This document shows, one piece after another, positions 12,258-25,200 of a stretch of DNA of 64,000 bases. The stretch covers positions 14,278,787-14,342,786 of the forward strand of contig NC_089320.1 in the NCBI RefSeq assembly GCF_036669915.1, given 5' to 3'. The translations under genes were made by a program, and so were the position numbers. This stretch comes from Pocillopora verrucosa. Taxonomy: Eukaryota; Cnidaria; Anthozoa; Scleractinia; Pocilloporidae. The notes beneath the pieces were generated by a model, which saw only the letters and a program-made list of their open reading frames with translations, had not been told where the DNA came from and made no database searches. Position 1 is the first letter of the stretch; each line of letters opens with the position of its first letter.

Positions 12258-14560
12258 TCCAAAGGGCAGGATATTGGACACTTCGATTACTTATATCATC
12301 ATATATGAAGCATTTCTATTCTCATTTCTGATTATAGAACTACATTAAACTTTTAAAGATGGTATAATCAAGATCCTTCCCTTTCCGAAGTGTTTTCATT
12401 GTCAGAGGTCTCACGCCATTTAATACTAATGTAGAATAACAGTTTGATTGATAGCTGGAAGTGGCATTACTTTAGACTATGGTCCAGGCGTGAGAGACAA
12501 GTCGCCTCCAAAGTGGCGATTTGTGAACTATCAGAGAAAAAAATTCTTAAGACACGTCGTTGAAAGAATTTCCAAATGAGAAGGACAAGAAAGTGGCAAA
12601 CGATTCGAGAGAATGCAACGCAATCATGGATGAGATACAGTTCCATTTTTTTTAATCAATCGTATCATGTAAGTATGTAAACCTTTTTAGAAGATGAGAT
12701 TAGCTTTAATGTTTCAATTTCTTGTAGTGATTCGACCTCACGGAGCCGAGCTTGCGTCGCTGTATTGTAATATTATTTGATAAATTACGAGACCTAATAA
12801 CTTTTCAGGGCACTACCCGTTACTTCGTGCTTATGTAACTACATCAGACTATAAAATAAAATAAAGGGGCTGTTTATTTGTAATTAGCATTGTCGTCTAT
12901 AGCATATTTGAAAGTATTAGGTGTAAACGCCGAATATATGATGTCTTACAAAAATCAGAATGACATTCGACATCACCGTTAACTGACGCTACGAAACTCA
13001 TAAGAACTGACTGTCTGCAGTGGCTTTTATAGTTTCAAGCTTCTCAAGAAATTAAAAAAACATGACTTGATCTGAGCTCTCAAGCACAATAACAATGTAG
13101 CATGATAAAATATTCACCGTGTAATTAGCACTGTTTGTTTCAGGAATATGAAGCAAATACATTCTTTCATTTCACAACTCTGCTATCATGCATTTTGACC
13201 AGTTTATCTGTTGCCATCAGCCTACCCTTCAACTGACGATGATGGCGGAATCCGATGATGACAAATGTTTTTCTGCCACATAAAGTTAGCTTGAACAAAT
13301 TTTTCTTACACCAGGGCTTTTTTTATGCAAATATCTACACGGAAACAGCAGAAAAGGAAGTCCAAAATGCGGCTTTACTTCTGTATTCTAGCGGCCGAAA
13401 AATATGGGCGAATTGTGTGATCTCTGAAAGGGCGACGAATGTCTTGCTACATACATCCAGCGCAAAGGAGGTAAGCATCGTTCTCATTTTCTAACCTCAC
13501 CACGAGCAACTCAAGCGTTGCCTGTGAAATTTGATTTAAGCATTTGGCGGGAAGGGACTTTGCCGTGACAATATGAGACATTGTATTCATTTTACGGGTT
13601 TATTTTGGTGCGTTTCACAAAACTTTACGCGTGGGAAAGAAGGGGACTGTTTAGGAAAAACTGAAGACGCCCTCATGCAATACGAAAGTAGTCTTCATGA
13701 TGACTTTTCGGAGAGCTGGCCCGATTTCGATAAATAGCCAAAGCAAAATCAAGAAGAATCGTTTGTAGTAAGGAAATCGAGATTTTTTTCCCGAGCTCAC
13801 CGAGCCCAAGTCTTGTTCCTTTTCTTTTTTCGGCATGTTTCGTCCTTTTGTCGAGGCAGAGGGCCACACGTCTCATGTGTGGGTATTTCGTGGGTTGTTA
13901 ATCCCAACTGTCAAAATGTCACAAGGGCCACTGAAATAACTCAAGAATTCAATAAGATTCATCTCACAGTCAGCCACAGTCTAAACTTTGTAGAATCAAA
14001 TATAAGTGCACATAATCAGGGCAGCAAAAAATACTCAACTCTCATTAGGAATTCTCTCTGCTGTCTGCCATAAAATACTTACGATTTCAATTAGGAGAAT
14101 TGGTATTAGATCAACTTGTAGTCCCCTAATTGAGTTTTCTGATTTATTTTCCTCACTCGTCTGCTTGATTCTGTGTTGATGTTGTAAGGAGGAATTATAT
14201 CTTGGTCACTCACGGGAGTTAAAGGGTTAATGGGGAATCGTATAAGGGAAACCTCCTACGAGGAAATTCCGATATTTTTTTTGGGTTGCTTCCCACAGGA
14301 GGGATGTGATGTAAGCACCACGGAGATCTTTGATTTAAACTTTACAGCGTTCTGTGCACATAAAATGCAAGACAAGGACTCTCTCAAGAGAGATTAGGGG
14401 ATTCTTAAATTTTTTAAAGTATTTCTAACCATTAGATTTAGGTCTTTGATTTCAAGTAGTCTATTATATGCAGATATGGTAACACTTTTTCGGCATGCTT
14501 TGTTGAATCAAAACATCACTTGGAAAATAGTTATTTTGTTCATAAATAGGCAATAAAATA

Positions 14561-14750
14561 GCCTATTCCAGGCTTTTAGTTAGTAAAACGGAGTTTAATA
14601 GCAGACCGTGCAACAGTAGTAGCAGAGAGAAAACGTGGGAAGCTTGGGTCTGATCGCGTAGAGAACGTGACTGGACCCAAACTTCCCTCGTTTATTCACT
14701 TCTCCGCTATTATCCCTTTTCGTTTTACTGGTTGGACGCCCGGGGCAGGC
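14561..14750. mobile_element. Foldback/MITE-like element
   Basis: About 190 bp with inverted ends. The left end reads gcctattccaggcttttagt then tagtaaaacg. The right end, read in reverse complement, is gcctgccccgggcgtccaac then cagtaaaacg. An A-rich run follows. A related one-ended copy lies at 38335-38473. Confidence 0.6.
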
Positions 14751-17700
14751 AAAAAAACAAAACAAAAAAGAGATTCTTAACTGTTGATATTCTCTTGGAC
14801 AAAAACAAACAAATTTGAGAAAAAAATACCAATAAGATTTTAATGAAGAAGATAACCAAAGGCGAAAATGGGGAAACTAAGGAAATTCTTCCAAAATATC
14901 CCGCTACTGTATTTATAAAAGGTGAAAATTTTAAATGGTGCATTTAAACAGTCAGAAGTTTCCCATTTGTTAGGATGCGCGTGAAATGCATCAAAACATG
15001 TTCTTAGCAGGACAACAAGCAAACAGAGACATGTGGAACTATTTATAGAAGACCGAGAAAAATTTCAAAAACAACTGAAACGGCAGTCAATCACAGTAAC
15101 CACGAGATGAGGGTGATCTACCGAAAATAACCTTATCTTTCTCTTCTTTTTGTGAAACATTATTCAGTCTAAAAATAGCTTAAGAACAAGATAATGAGTT
15201 TAGTCTCTTGGGTTGAAAAAAAAATAAACAAGCTGATGTAACATCTGTTCTCTCACGTTTTTATTCATTGCATGAATGAAGTTCTTTGTGTACATCCTCA
15301 AGCGACACAGTGCGCCGTAACAATTTTGGTACTTTTCACACTCATAACTAATTTTATTTTTACGTCCAATCGCTTCAGGCATAACATGGACATGTCGCGC
15401 AGAAAACGTACCTTATATATCTATAGTAAGTTTTCGTGACATAGCTACTAAGAAGATCCCATTAAAGCCCCTTTTCATCCGCTTTCCCCCGATTTTCCGG
15501 AGTTTGGGCGTTTGAATCTCACAAAGTTTTATTTTACAGTATTTTACAGTATTGTAATGCAGCTTAAATCAAATCTTTCTTAATTTACCTCTTTGAGCTA
15601 AGAATGTTGCTTTAAATGGACCGTGTCAGGAAATTACGATCCGAAAAGAAGAGTGACTTTATTTCAATTCTCATCGGTGGAATTTCTGACCAATTTACCA
15701 AAGAGGGAAATGTGTAGATATCCTTTTAGTCAGGACTGAAGGGAAAGAAATGGTTATCGAATTACACTGACAACGATTTGAAGAATTCTTGTTCTTTAAA
15801 AGTGTAAAATCACTTGTTGTTTTATACAAAATTTTTAAGACAAAGTTTTTAATTAAATTCAGTTTCATCTGTACAAAGTTCAATTTTAATAAATAAGTTA
15901 AATAAATTCAGTTTCATCTGCACAGAACCAAAAATGTTTTTAAATTTACCCGTGAAGGGACAAACAATTCGCCGCAAAGCAAAAATATTCCTAATCCGAT
16001 ACAATACCTCATAAACCACACGTAGGCGTAGAGTAGATTCGAAAATCCCATTGTTTTGTGTTTTCAAACCAAAACATGGCTTGCTTTGATATTCTGCCAA
16101 TGCGATCTGTTTTGTGGTATTACTGTTTACCTAGTCTTTTAATCCCTACAAACCACAATATTAAAAAACAACCAAAACAACCTGTGTAAACCAGTGCATC
16201 TATCAGCAGCAGGTATGTATGTAAGCTTGAGCGGCACATGTCACGACGTGGTCGGTCTACAGGTGTTAATAATTTGGTTGCACTTACTATAAAAATATAA
16301 CAGAGATATTATGTTAGCTCTCATTGGTCAAAAATCTATTATTTATCGTACAAGTAAACCCACAGAAAAACTGAAAAAAAAATACTATGATTCTACATAT
16401 ACACGATAAGCCTCTTGGCATATTGAGAAAATTCTTCAAGCCTGGGAGTAATTTGTAAAATCTTACTCCGTAAACCGAGTGTGGCCTGGTGATGATAGAA
16501 CTAGAACTGCTAGTTGAATTGTGTCATCGTTTCCATCTCACACTTATCCCTTGGAGATGAATCGCTTGATGCCTAACTTTTGAATTTTAATTCTCCAAAT
16601 CCTAATAGTTTCCAAACGATTGTCTTCATTTCCATCGTATATGTGGTGTACGTTCTCTTCAAGTTGTTCACTTCATAGCGACATAACATCACTTGACAGG
16701 TTAACATAACTAGGTTGTTAAAATTTCGTATCGACCACAAGTAAAACACAAATGTCCTCCCATACTTTGTCAGTGCCTCATAAATCAACTTTTAAACCCC
16801 TGAGGGTGACTAGCATCCGATTTCTCCTAAAGTGGCGCTGCTGAATCACATTTCAAGGTCATGGGAAGAAAGACACTAATCTCTTTCGCTGAGGGTTATT
16901 GACAAACAGCTGTCACTCCCTTATCAGTACTACTGCATTCTATCGGTAATTAAAAAAAAAAACCGAAATATTCTTTATCTACTTGTTTATCAGTAAGATA
17001 CACAAATTGGGAAAGAACTGATGAAACTTGATATAAAAAATTACAAATGATGGAAACAGAGGATATGATATCGATGTATTCAGAGATTATGTCCTACCGT
17101 GTCTCCATCTGCATTTAGGCTAAATACAGTCCTTTTTAATTTTTATCCTGTGCAAAATACTCAGTTATTAAGAATAACACTCTTAAAAACTTGGTCCTTT
17201 ACTTCCGAGCGTAAAAATCATATTTAAATTTTCGCTTATATCTGGTTGATGATGTATTTTTGAAATACTGCTTTTCTTTACAAGTTTTGGACGAGAATTA
17301 CAAAGTTCAAGAATAAGGCTTAGCAATTTGGGGAGGTAATTACCTTGCGCTAAATTTCTTTTTTCTTTGCTCCTCTCTGATTTCTTATTTCTTCATCTAT
17401 GCTCTGAAAAATACTGAAAAATTATAATTTTTCATGTTTTAATACTTTTATCCTGTGTAAAAATTTGTTCAATAATGTTCACAAATTTTTCCTAAGATTG
17501 TATCACGAAAGTGGCACGTGCTTAAAGCGGAGCCTTTTCCGAGTGGTCTTCTGAAAATAATTTGCATGAAATAAATTTATATGAAATAAAATTGCCGCCG
17601 AAATAACATTGTTTTAGGAACTTATCACGTTTGTGCACTAGCAGTGTGCTGGCGAGAAAAATAAGACAACACGCACTTCCTAGCCAGGTTTGTTTCGAGT

Positions 17701-19200
17701 TCTATGGAAACATTTGATCAGTGAACTTTATGGCAGCCATCATCTACTCAGACTCTGTCTTTCTAATTTTGTTTTGTACTGGCTCAGTCACGACATCGAC
17801 TTTAAAAATTTCACTCGAAGAGTCTTAATCGTGACCTCTGGAAAGACGACGACCTTGCTCAGTTTCACAAAAATAGATAAATAATATTGAATAGAGTAAA
17901 ATAAATAATTAAAGAGGTGGTGGAATCTTCCTTGAAAGAAAGTTGCATAACTTTGACACCCAGCGCCCTCTATTCCTAAGAAAGTATGAAGAATATATTT
18001 CCTCGGCGAGTTCTTGGTAGAAGACGAAATACTTCCTCAGTTTCAAACAATAAACTCTGCCACAGAGAAGTACTTAATTACTGATTAGGGTTGCGTAACG
18101 AAGATTGTTACGTAATCATGCCTATCGGTAGTTTTATTTTCCTTTTTGCTTTTAAATAATAATGCAGATTAAGATTGTGCTTGTAATTATTGTGCCTTAA
18201 AAGTCTTTTTATCTTTGCCTTTTGTGCTTAAGTTAATTCACAGGAAATTTAACATCCCGGTTAGGAAAACTCCTCATGCGTAAACCGCTTTGTGTGAGTA
18301 TTATGCTATTTTTTGCCCGAGAATTAATTCCATGTCAAAGCACCTTATCCCCTATTATCACTATCTATGACAATTTTCACTTCCTCATCCTTTGCTTTGA
18401 ATTATTGAAAGGGCATGTCTAAGTGGACTTCCTACATACGGGATTATGACAAAACATTTCTTGAAATCTATTATTCAGCATTCCAGAGGCTAAGGAATAA
18501 AAATTAACTGTAAGAAATTTACAGGGGAACCTGATAAAGAGCCTAGACACTTTGAAACACAAGAGACCAAGTATGCAACCAACTGCATGCTTTTCAGTTT
18601 TATCGCGTTTAAACAACCTAGATGCCTTGAAACTGTGGAAATAAATTCACATGCACAGGTAATTGCGAATCCTTGGTATCTATTTGCCTCTCCGGAAAGT
18701 GGAAATTATCTACATACTAACGTTCCTGCATGCAATACGAGATTGTCTGTGGTGTCCCTTGCAGCTTATCTAACTTGACATTCGAGCTCCGTGGTACCCG
18801 TCTTTTTTTTCTTTTTTTTAATTTGTTTATTTATTTCTTGAATATAATTAAGAAAAAAAAAAAACAGAAAAAAGGTTCGAGATTGCGAAGCATTAAACTT
18901 CCAATACCTCCCACCACTTTTAAAATGCTGAATCCGGCAAATCAACTGTCAGGTGCCGCGCATGCGGGCCGACATCAATTAAACCGCTATTAATTACCAC
19001 TGTCAACAAATCGCAAAGAGAAATGCAACCAGTCACACTTTGTCCGTCAGTGATACACAGCTACTGACCCAAATTCTAAGACACTAAAAGTTGTGGGGTC
19101 GCGACGCACGTGTCAAAACAAAACTCGCCATATTGTCTTCTTGGTCGATCAAAGCTTTGCTAGAACACGCAGTAGCAGTTAAGTAGCAGAACGAGGGGCG

Positions 19201-22200
19201 ATGTGGAGCGTCTCGACACCGTTGTTCTTGTTTTTCTGCGGGGCAAGTTTCTTCGTCATAGGTAAGTTTAACCAGTGTTTACTTCGAGTTTATTCTTTTT
19301 AAGCGCGAGCCTTCGAAGTTGTGATAGTAAGTTTTATGTGGCCTGCTGACTATACTATCTGTGTCATCGACACCGGAATCGAAATTGAACAAACAAAAAT
19401 ATGCATAGCTTGTTCTACTTTTAAGGCGTCCAATTTAAACTCAATCTTGAGCTATTTATACCAAGACTCAGTCCTAAATCTTTCCTTAATACGAAGTTTA
19501 TTTTTCATGGGTAATCTTGTTTGGAATTTAGAATTGTAACAGGGTTACCAGAAACCCACTATTCGTAATATTGGATTAAATCATACGGCAGCAATTCGTG
19601 TTTTTGAGTGGGAAAAATTTTGATTCTGTTTATTTAAGACAAAATTGCCTATTCAGCCTAACTATTTTCCAGATGTTGCGTCCATGTCCATGTTTGCATT
19701 TAAAGTTTAATTTCATTTTGATGTTCTAAACTGAGTACGACTATCTTTCATTGAACTCGAATGGCTGCGCAGAATTTCAAAATCCCTGAACTTTCGGCAA
19801 ATCTTGGAGTATTTTTAACTTTCAAACTCAAACTGTCTCTAGAATATGCACTGTGCTCACGTTTTTCAAAGTTAGCAGGCATATTTATTTATTCTCCTTT
19901 ACAGAATATAATTAAATATTTATTCGAACGCGTACAATAAGGAAACTGGCTGATAGTAACAGCCGCTCAGAGGGGCTGCCGCAAAGGTGCTGTGTATTTC
20001 AAAGAAGTCCTGAAGAGCGGACTTGATTAAGTTTATTCAGCTTCATGCATCGCTGGCTCGGGGTAAGATACTAGGTCATTAATTAAACTTTGGACCAAAA
20101 GAATTTTATTCAACTGGAGATTGTTATGCAGTGTTCAACTCATCGACCGCACCAGCTAAAAACAAATTTGATAAATATTCCGCTTAATTTATTTCCTCTA
20201 ACAGTCTTCATGGGTTTTACAAAGTATTTTTAGCACCAGCGCTGTTTCGTAAACAAAATATGAGTTTAAACTGGATCACTTAGCCAAAGAATGGTGTATT
20301 GCAAATAAAGGGTCGTGTTTGTCAAGTTCCAGCGGGTTATAAGAAAAATAATACTTTACTGCACTGTGGGTTGCCTCAAATACTTCACCCAATGCTGTAA
20401 CGACAGTTACGATACATCATAAGAAGCTTTTTCATTTTCTTATCAAGATAGGGCGGAGAGTTATCTTATCAGTCTGCGGCGGATCCTTTTGGCAGTTATT
20501 GGGCAGTAATTACTGCACAACAGCCAATCTTTGCAAAACATCTCTAATTGAAACAACTCTTTCACGCACGCATATTGGAATCTTTGATTCCATATCTGAT
20601 TTCTGCCCATTCTTCAATCGAAAGTATTGTGGAGGGAATGAAGTGAAACGAACTTGACCGTAAAAGACGTTGAATGCTTGGTAACACAGCACTTGTGGCG
20701 ATAGCTCAATGTGAAATACCAAGACTACACTTGCAATTAAATTTCTTTGTTTCCTCAAAAGATAATCTTTCGTCTTAAAATACTGATTACCCTTTCAATT
20801 AAGAATAATTCGCCTTTGATCTTGAAAGACAGCATTTGAAGAATTCATTTATCGAAAGACAAAGAGTAATTAAAACACTACCCGTCGTAAGGAGCTTAAT
20901 TCATATGCAAATGCAAAAACCCCTTTTGAGTGAGTTACATAAACAAAGATATATTTCTGTTTGACTTTGGCACATCTTTCGCGTTCTTAAATGTCAGAAA
21001 TCATTTTCACAGTGTTTATCACATATAAACATGTCACTCTTCCCAGGGAAATAACCATGTCTTGTCTTAACTAAGTGGTAAATAATTTGTAGATTGCGTG
21101 CTTTCGACATTTATCGTTAACTTTCAGGTAAAAAAATGTTGAGATAGATTATTGGCCGATAACCATGCTCCTACACGATTAGGAAGTCTTGAAAATTGTT
21201 GAAACGCGGTAAATTAACCATTACAGGAAGTTGCGCAACTCTGGCACCCAACTGCCTCCGATTGCTAGGAATTCTCCGGTAACTCGGCTGCAATAAAATA
21301 GTTTGCATACAAACATTTTGAAAAAACCTCCCACGAGTAATCGTCATATAATATAAGTCGAAGTAAAAAGAAAAGCCGCTTAAGTATTTCCATGAAGGAG
21401 CACTTCGTAGTTGCAAAGGAACGGTGAGAAAAAGCAAATGAAAATTTTATATGTTTCATGAAGGCAAGCCGATTCCCGAAAAAAATTAATTAAGTGCATT
21501 TAGTCTAATTCACAAAGATCTCTTTGCAGGTGCCTTTTTTCTTGTTGTAAAACATTTTTACGCTTTTACTTTTGTTAAACATGTTGAACATGGCGCTGAA
21601 AAAGCGTAGAATTGACATTCAAATATATTTGATGATATTGGCTGTCGGAAACCGCTAGTATGCAATTACTTTCTCGGTATCTCTTAATTTACCCCTTCTT
21701 GAATAATCAACCATACACTTAAATTTCCGTCCCTAGACTTTAATCACGTTACGTTTATTCGAGCTCCAGTTGTATACTATCGGATGCCTTTTCTAATACA
21801 ATTGTTTTTTTAGAGGAGTTATTTACAGACAGCGTTTACGTTACAGTGTGAGGAATACTGATGAGACATTTTGGTCTCCTTTTCAATTGAGCAGCTTCAA
21901 CAATTTGGAATGAGCCCAATGTATTTCTGATAACCTTTGGCCTTCATTGAGGGCGATGTAAGGAAACAGATGGCCAATTTAGCTTTCTCAAAAAAAAAAA
22001 TAGTGATGAAACTAGCCGCCTGTTGTTAGAGTCAATTCCCCTTTTGTCTATCTACCAAACTTAGACCGGGAAATCGAACATTTCAAGGGCAAGGTTTGCA
22101 GAGCACTTGCGATCAGAGAGATTCTAAGAGAATTTCCAGTATCAACAATACCACTCAAGGTCGCATCAAAATGTTTTTCATGGCCTGATGACTCTTTCTT

Positions 22201-25200
22201 AGTCGGTTTTTTACGACTGTTACAAGATCAAAACGCAGAATGACTCAATCATGTTCAAGCCTCTTTGTGTAATCTGCATCGGTGTGTTTTAGACACCGAG
22301 AGATAGACAACAACTATGAAGTCGTCGACGAGCCTCGAATTACAGTCCATTTGTTTCTATGCGGAGCTTCTTTGTTTTCAACGCTAATTTTCTGCTTTTT
22401 GATCATTTCTGGGCATAAGAGGAATACATCCTCTCTGGATTTCTTTCTTTATAAATTTCTTTCTAACTGACCTGTCTGTGATATGTGATAAGGTGCAATG
22501 TCACTGAATCTATGCGTTTTAATTTTCGTGTGGTTACGTATAAAGCAGCATATTTCTTCAGAGCATATTTCTTGTAAAGCGGCTTAGTTCGTCTGATCAT
22601 ATCCCGTGTTTTAAAATTTTTATAACAGCTTTTTCCTAAAATGACAGTGAATTTTTTTTTAACCGCCCAGAGCTTTTGTTTACTTCACTACTGGCGAGAC
22701 GACGCTATATATTTAGGGAAGAGAGATGGCAAATTTTCTTTTAGCTAAAGAGTAACTCTTAATTAAAATTTTATGTTATTTTGGTCTGCGGAGAAAACAC
22801 TTTTTCGAACGTGATCAGTGGCTAGCCACGGGAGCTGTTGATGAAGCACAATTTCCCTTTTCTACTTTGAAAACTATGGAACATTGTCTCGACAAAAACA
22901 ATAAGGGGACTCATTGATCCAATAAAAAATTACATCACGATAATACGGCAAAGGCCAAGGACGAATTGAGTATCCTCCATGGAAAACTACTCGGAGGGTG
23001 TTTTTTCATTAGTTTATGAAACAGCTGGTGCTCCTCAGTTACTCGGGTTTGCAATCAGTTACATTACGTAACCAAATCAACTTTAGAAAAACTTAATAAT
23101 GTCATTTCTGTGCGGTGCACGAGATTATCACATTATTCCTAGCTCATTATGACTATATGAGAGAGTGAGCTGTAAATTTGGGCGCAAACCTTGGGCGAAA
23201 TAATCGATTAATAAATTTAAATTTTCTGACTGTATTGACATAATTATCATTGATCAATAAGTTTGGTCGGTAGATTAAGAGAGGGTAGTGAATTGGGTTA
23301 ATGGTACAGTATCAGTCTGTTGAGAACTAAAGTAGAAACTCTTTATCAACTGCTCAACTTAACGTTTGGTTTAGTCTCCTCTAGGCCGCATTTTTGTGTC
23401 TGATTAGCTGTCGCTTTAGTAATAGTTCAGAGCCTATCAACCTTAAAAATTGTACTTGAAACCAAGTACAATCTTAAGACTTCTTTGTATATGTAGGCGT
23501 CATTTATATGCAGAGAGCTATTCGAATTTATTCAACTCATGTGTCGCCTTCAGTTCCAACGCGCCGATAGGAGCAATAGAAACGACAACTGTATGAATTC
23601 AAAATTAAGCAAAGTTTTTCCCCATTGCATTCAAAACTACTGAAATGTATCATGTTTAATTGAAAACGCAACTGACTTACGCTTATAATTAAGATTTTGC
23701 AAATGGGTAATAATCTCAAAACTTTATTAGATTGAAGGTGCTATAAGGTGACAGTTGTTCAATATAAGGTTCTATAAGGTGACAATTGTTTTTCCCCGTT
23801 GCGTTTAAAACTAAAATGTATCATGTTTTACTGGAGCACTTGATTGAAAACGCAACTGACTTACTCATATAATTAAGATTTTGCAAATGGGTTATAATCT
23901 CAAAACTTTATTAGATTGAAGGTGCTATAAGGTGACAGTTGTTCAATATAAGGTTCTATAAGGTGACAATTCTTTTTCCCCGTTGCGTTTAAAACTAAAA
24001 TGTATCATGTTTTACTGAAGCACTTGATTGAAAACGCAACTGACTTACGCATATAATTAAGATTTTGCAAGTGGGTAATAATCTCAAAACTTTATTAGAT
24101 TGAAGGTGCTATAAGGTGACAACTGTTCAGAAAATTAACCACGCCCATATTGTTTTGTTTTGTCGATGCCTTAGCGGCGAACGAGGCCATATCGTTACTA
24201 GTGGGAGATTTTAGGTTTAGGTTATCTGTCACAAACAAAAGCGTGGAAATTGAGGGGAGTGTCTGGTCCTGAATTGACAAAAAAAAAAATGATAATAAAT
24301 CAATTAGAGGTTGGCCTGTGTATAGCCAGAGTTGATATCACAAGTATCTCCTTATTTGCTTGCCTCAATCATTTTTCTCTGCATATCACTCATGTTATTT
24401 CACCACATTGTAACTTTTTACCCACCCTTGAGTGGGAAAAATTTTTGTTCACAAGTAATTCTTTCACCTAAGGTACCTGTGCTGTGAAGTCAAGATTTGC
24501 GTGCGAGGGTGAGAAGTTACGCTTGCGCTGTGAAAGTGACTACGTCCTTCGTGTATTCAATGCCAAATATGGTCGTTTAGAGCCTGGGAGTTCAATATGT
24601 CCACACGAGAATATCACTGACTTTAACTGTCAGGCGGAAGGTGTGCTATTGAAAGTTATGGCAATGTGTACCAATAGAAGAAGGTGTATCATAAAAGCGG
24701 ACAGTTCTTTTTTTCGAGATCCTTGTCCTGGCACATACAAGTATCTGGAGGTTATTTATGGATGTGGTAAGTCCATCGTGAGTTGTTTTTGTTTTTGTTT
24801 TTGTTTTTGCTTTTTTTCCGCTTCATGTATCATTTTTTCTGTTATTCGGGAAGCTACTCTTCGAAAGGTGTCAGGGAAGGCTGAGGTGTCGGGGGAACAG
24901 CAGTGAATTTTAATTCATGCTGTTACACAAGTTTTTTATCAACTTGAAATAAGAACGCCCTTCACCTTGAGTCTGAGCCCGACTTAGAGCGAAAAATGGA
25001 AAAGGGAAATTGGTATTTGTACCTCCACACTTTCCATTGGATTGTTAATAAATGCCTTCATTGCTCATATCGAATAGTGGCATAGATTGTAATCTTAGCG
25101 ACAGCTATAATCAATCCTTCAACTACCAAAGGTGTGCTAAATGAATCGTTTCCGGTAGTCCCCAAAAGAGCACTTCTCGGTGACAAGGCCAAACCAAGTT

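Larger units (their letters stand above)
11282..19200. other. Intergenic, repeat remnants only
   Basis: It contains the 3' UTR of the SUEL gene ending at 11281, a LINE-like tail (12120-12257) and a foldback element (14561-14750). Otherwise I see AT-rich sequence with short, motif-free open frames. The bases just before 19201 should be the promoter and 5' UTR of the third SUEL gene. Confidence 0.45.

Noticed and set aside
13255..13494. 79-codon open frame
   Set aside because: No motif and no continuation across plausible splice sites.
23610..24125. CRISPR-like array
   Set aside because: Units are 184 bp and fully repetitive, without the short repeat and unique spacer layout, and the genome is eukaryotic.
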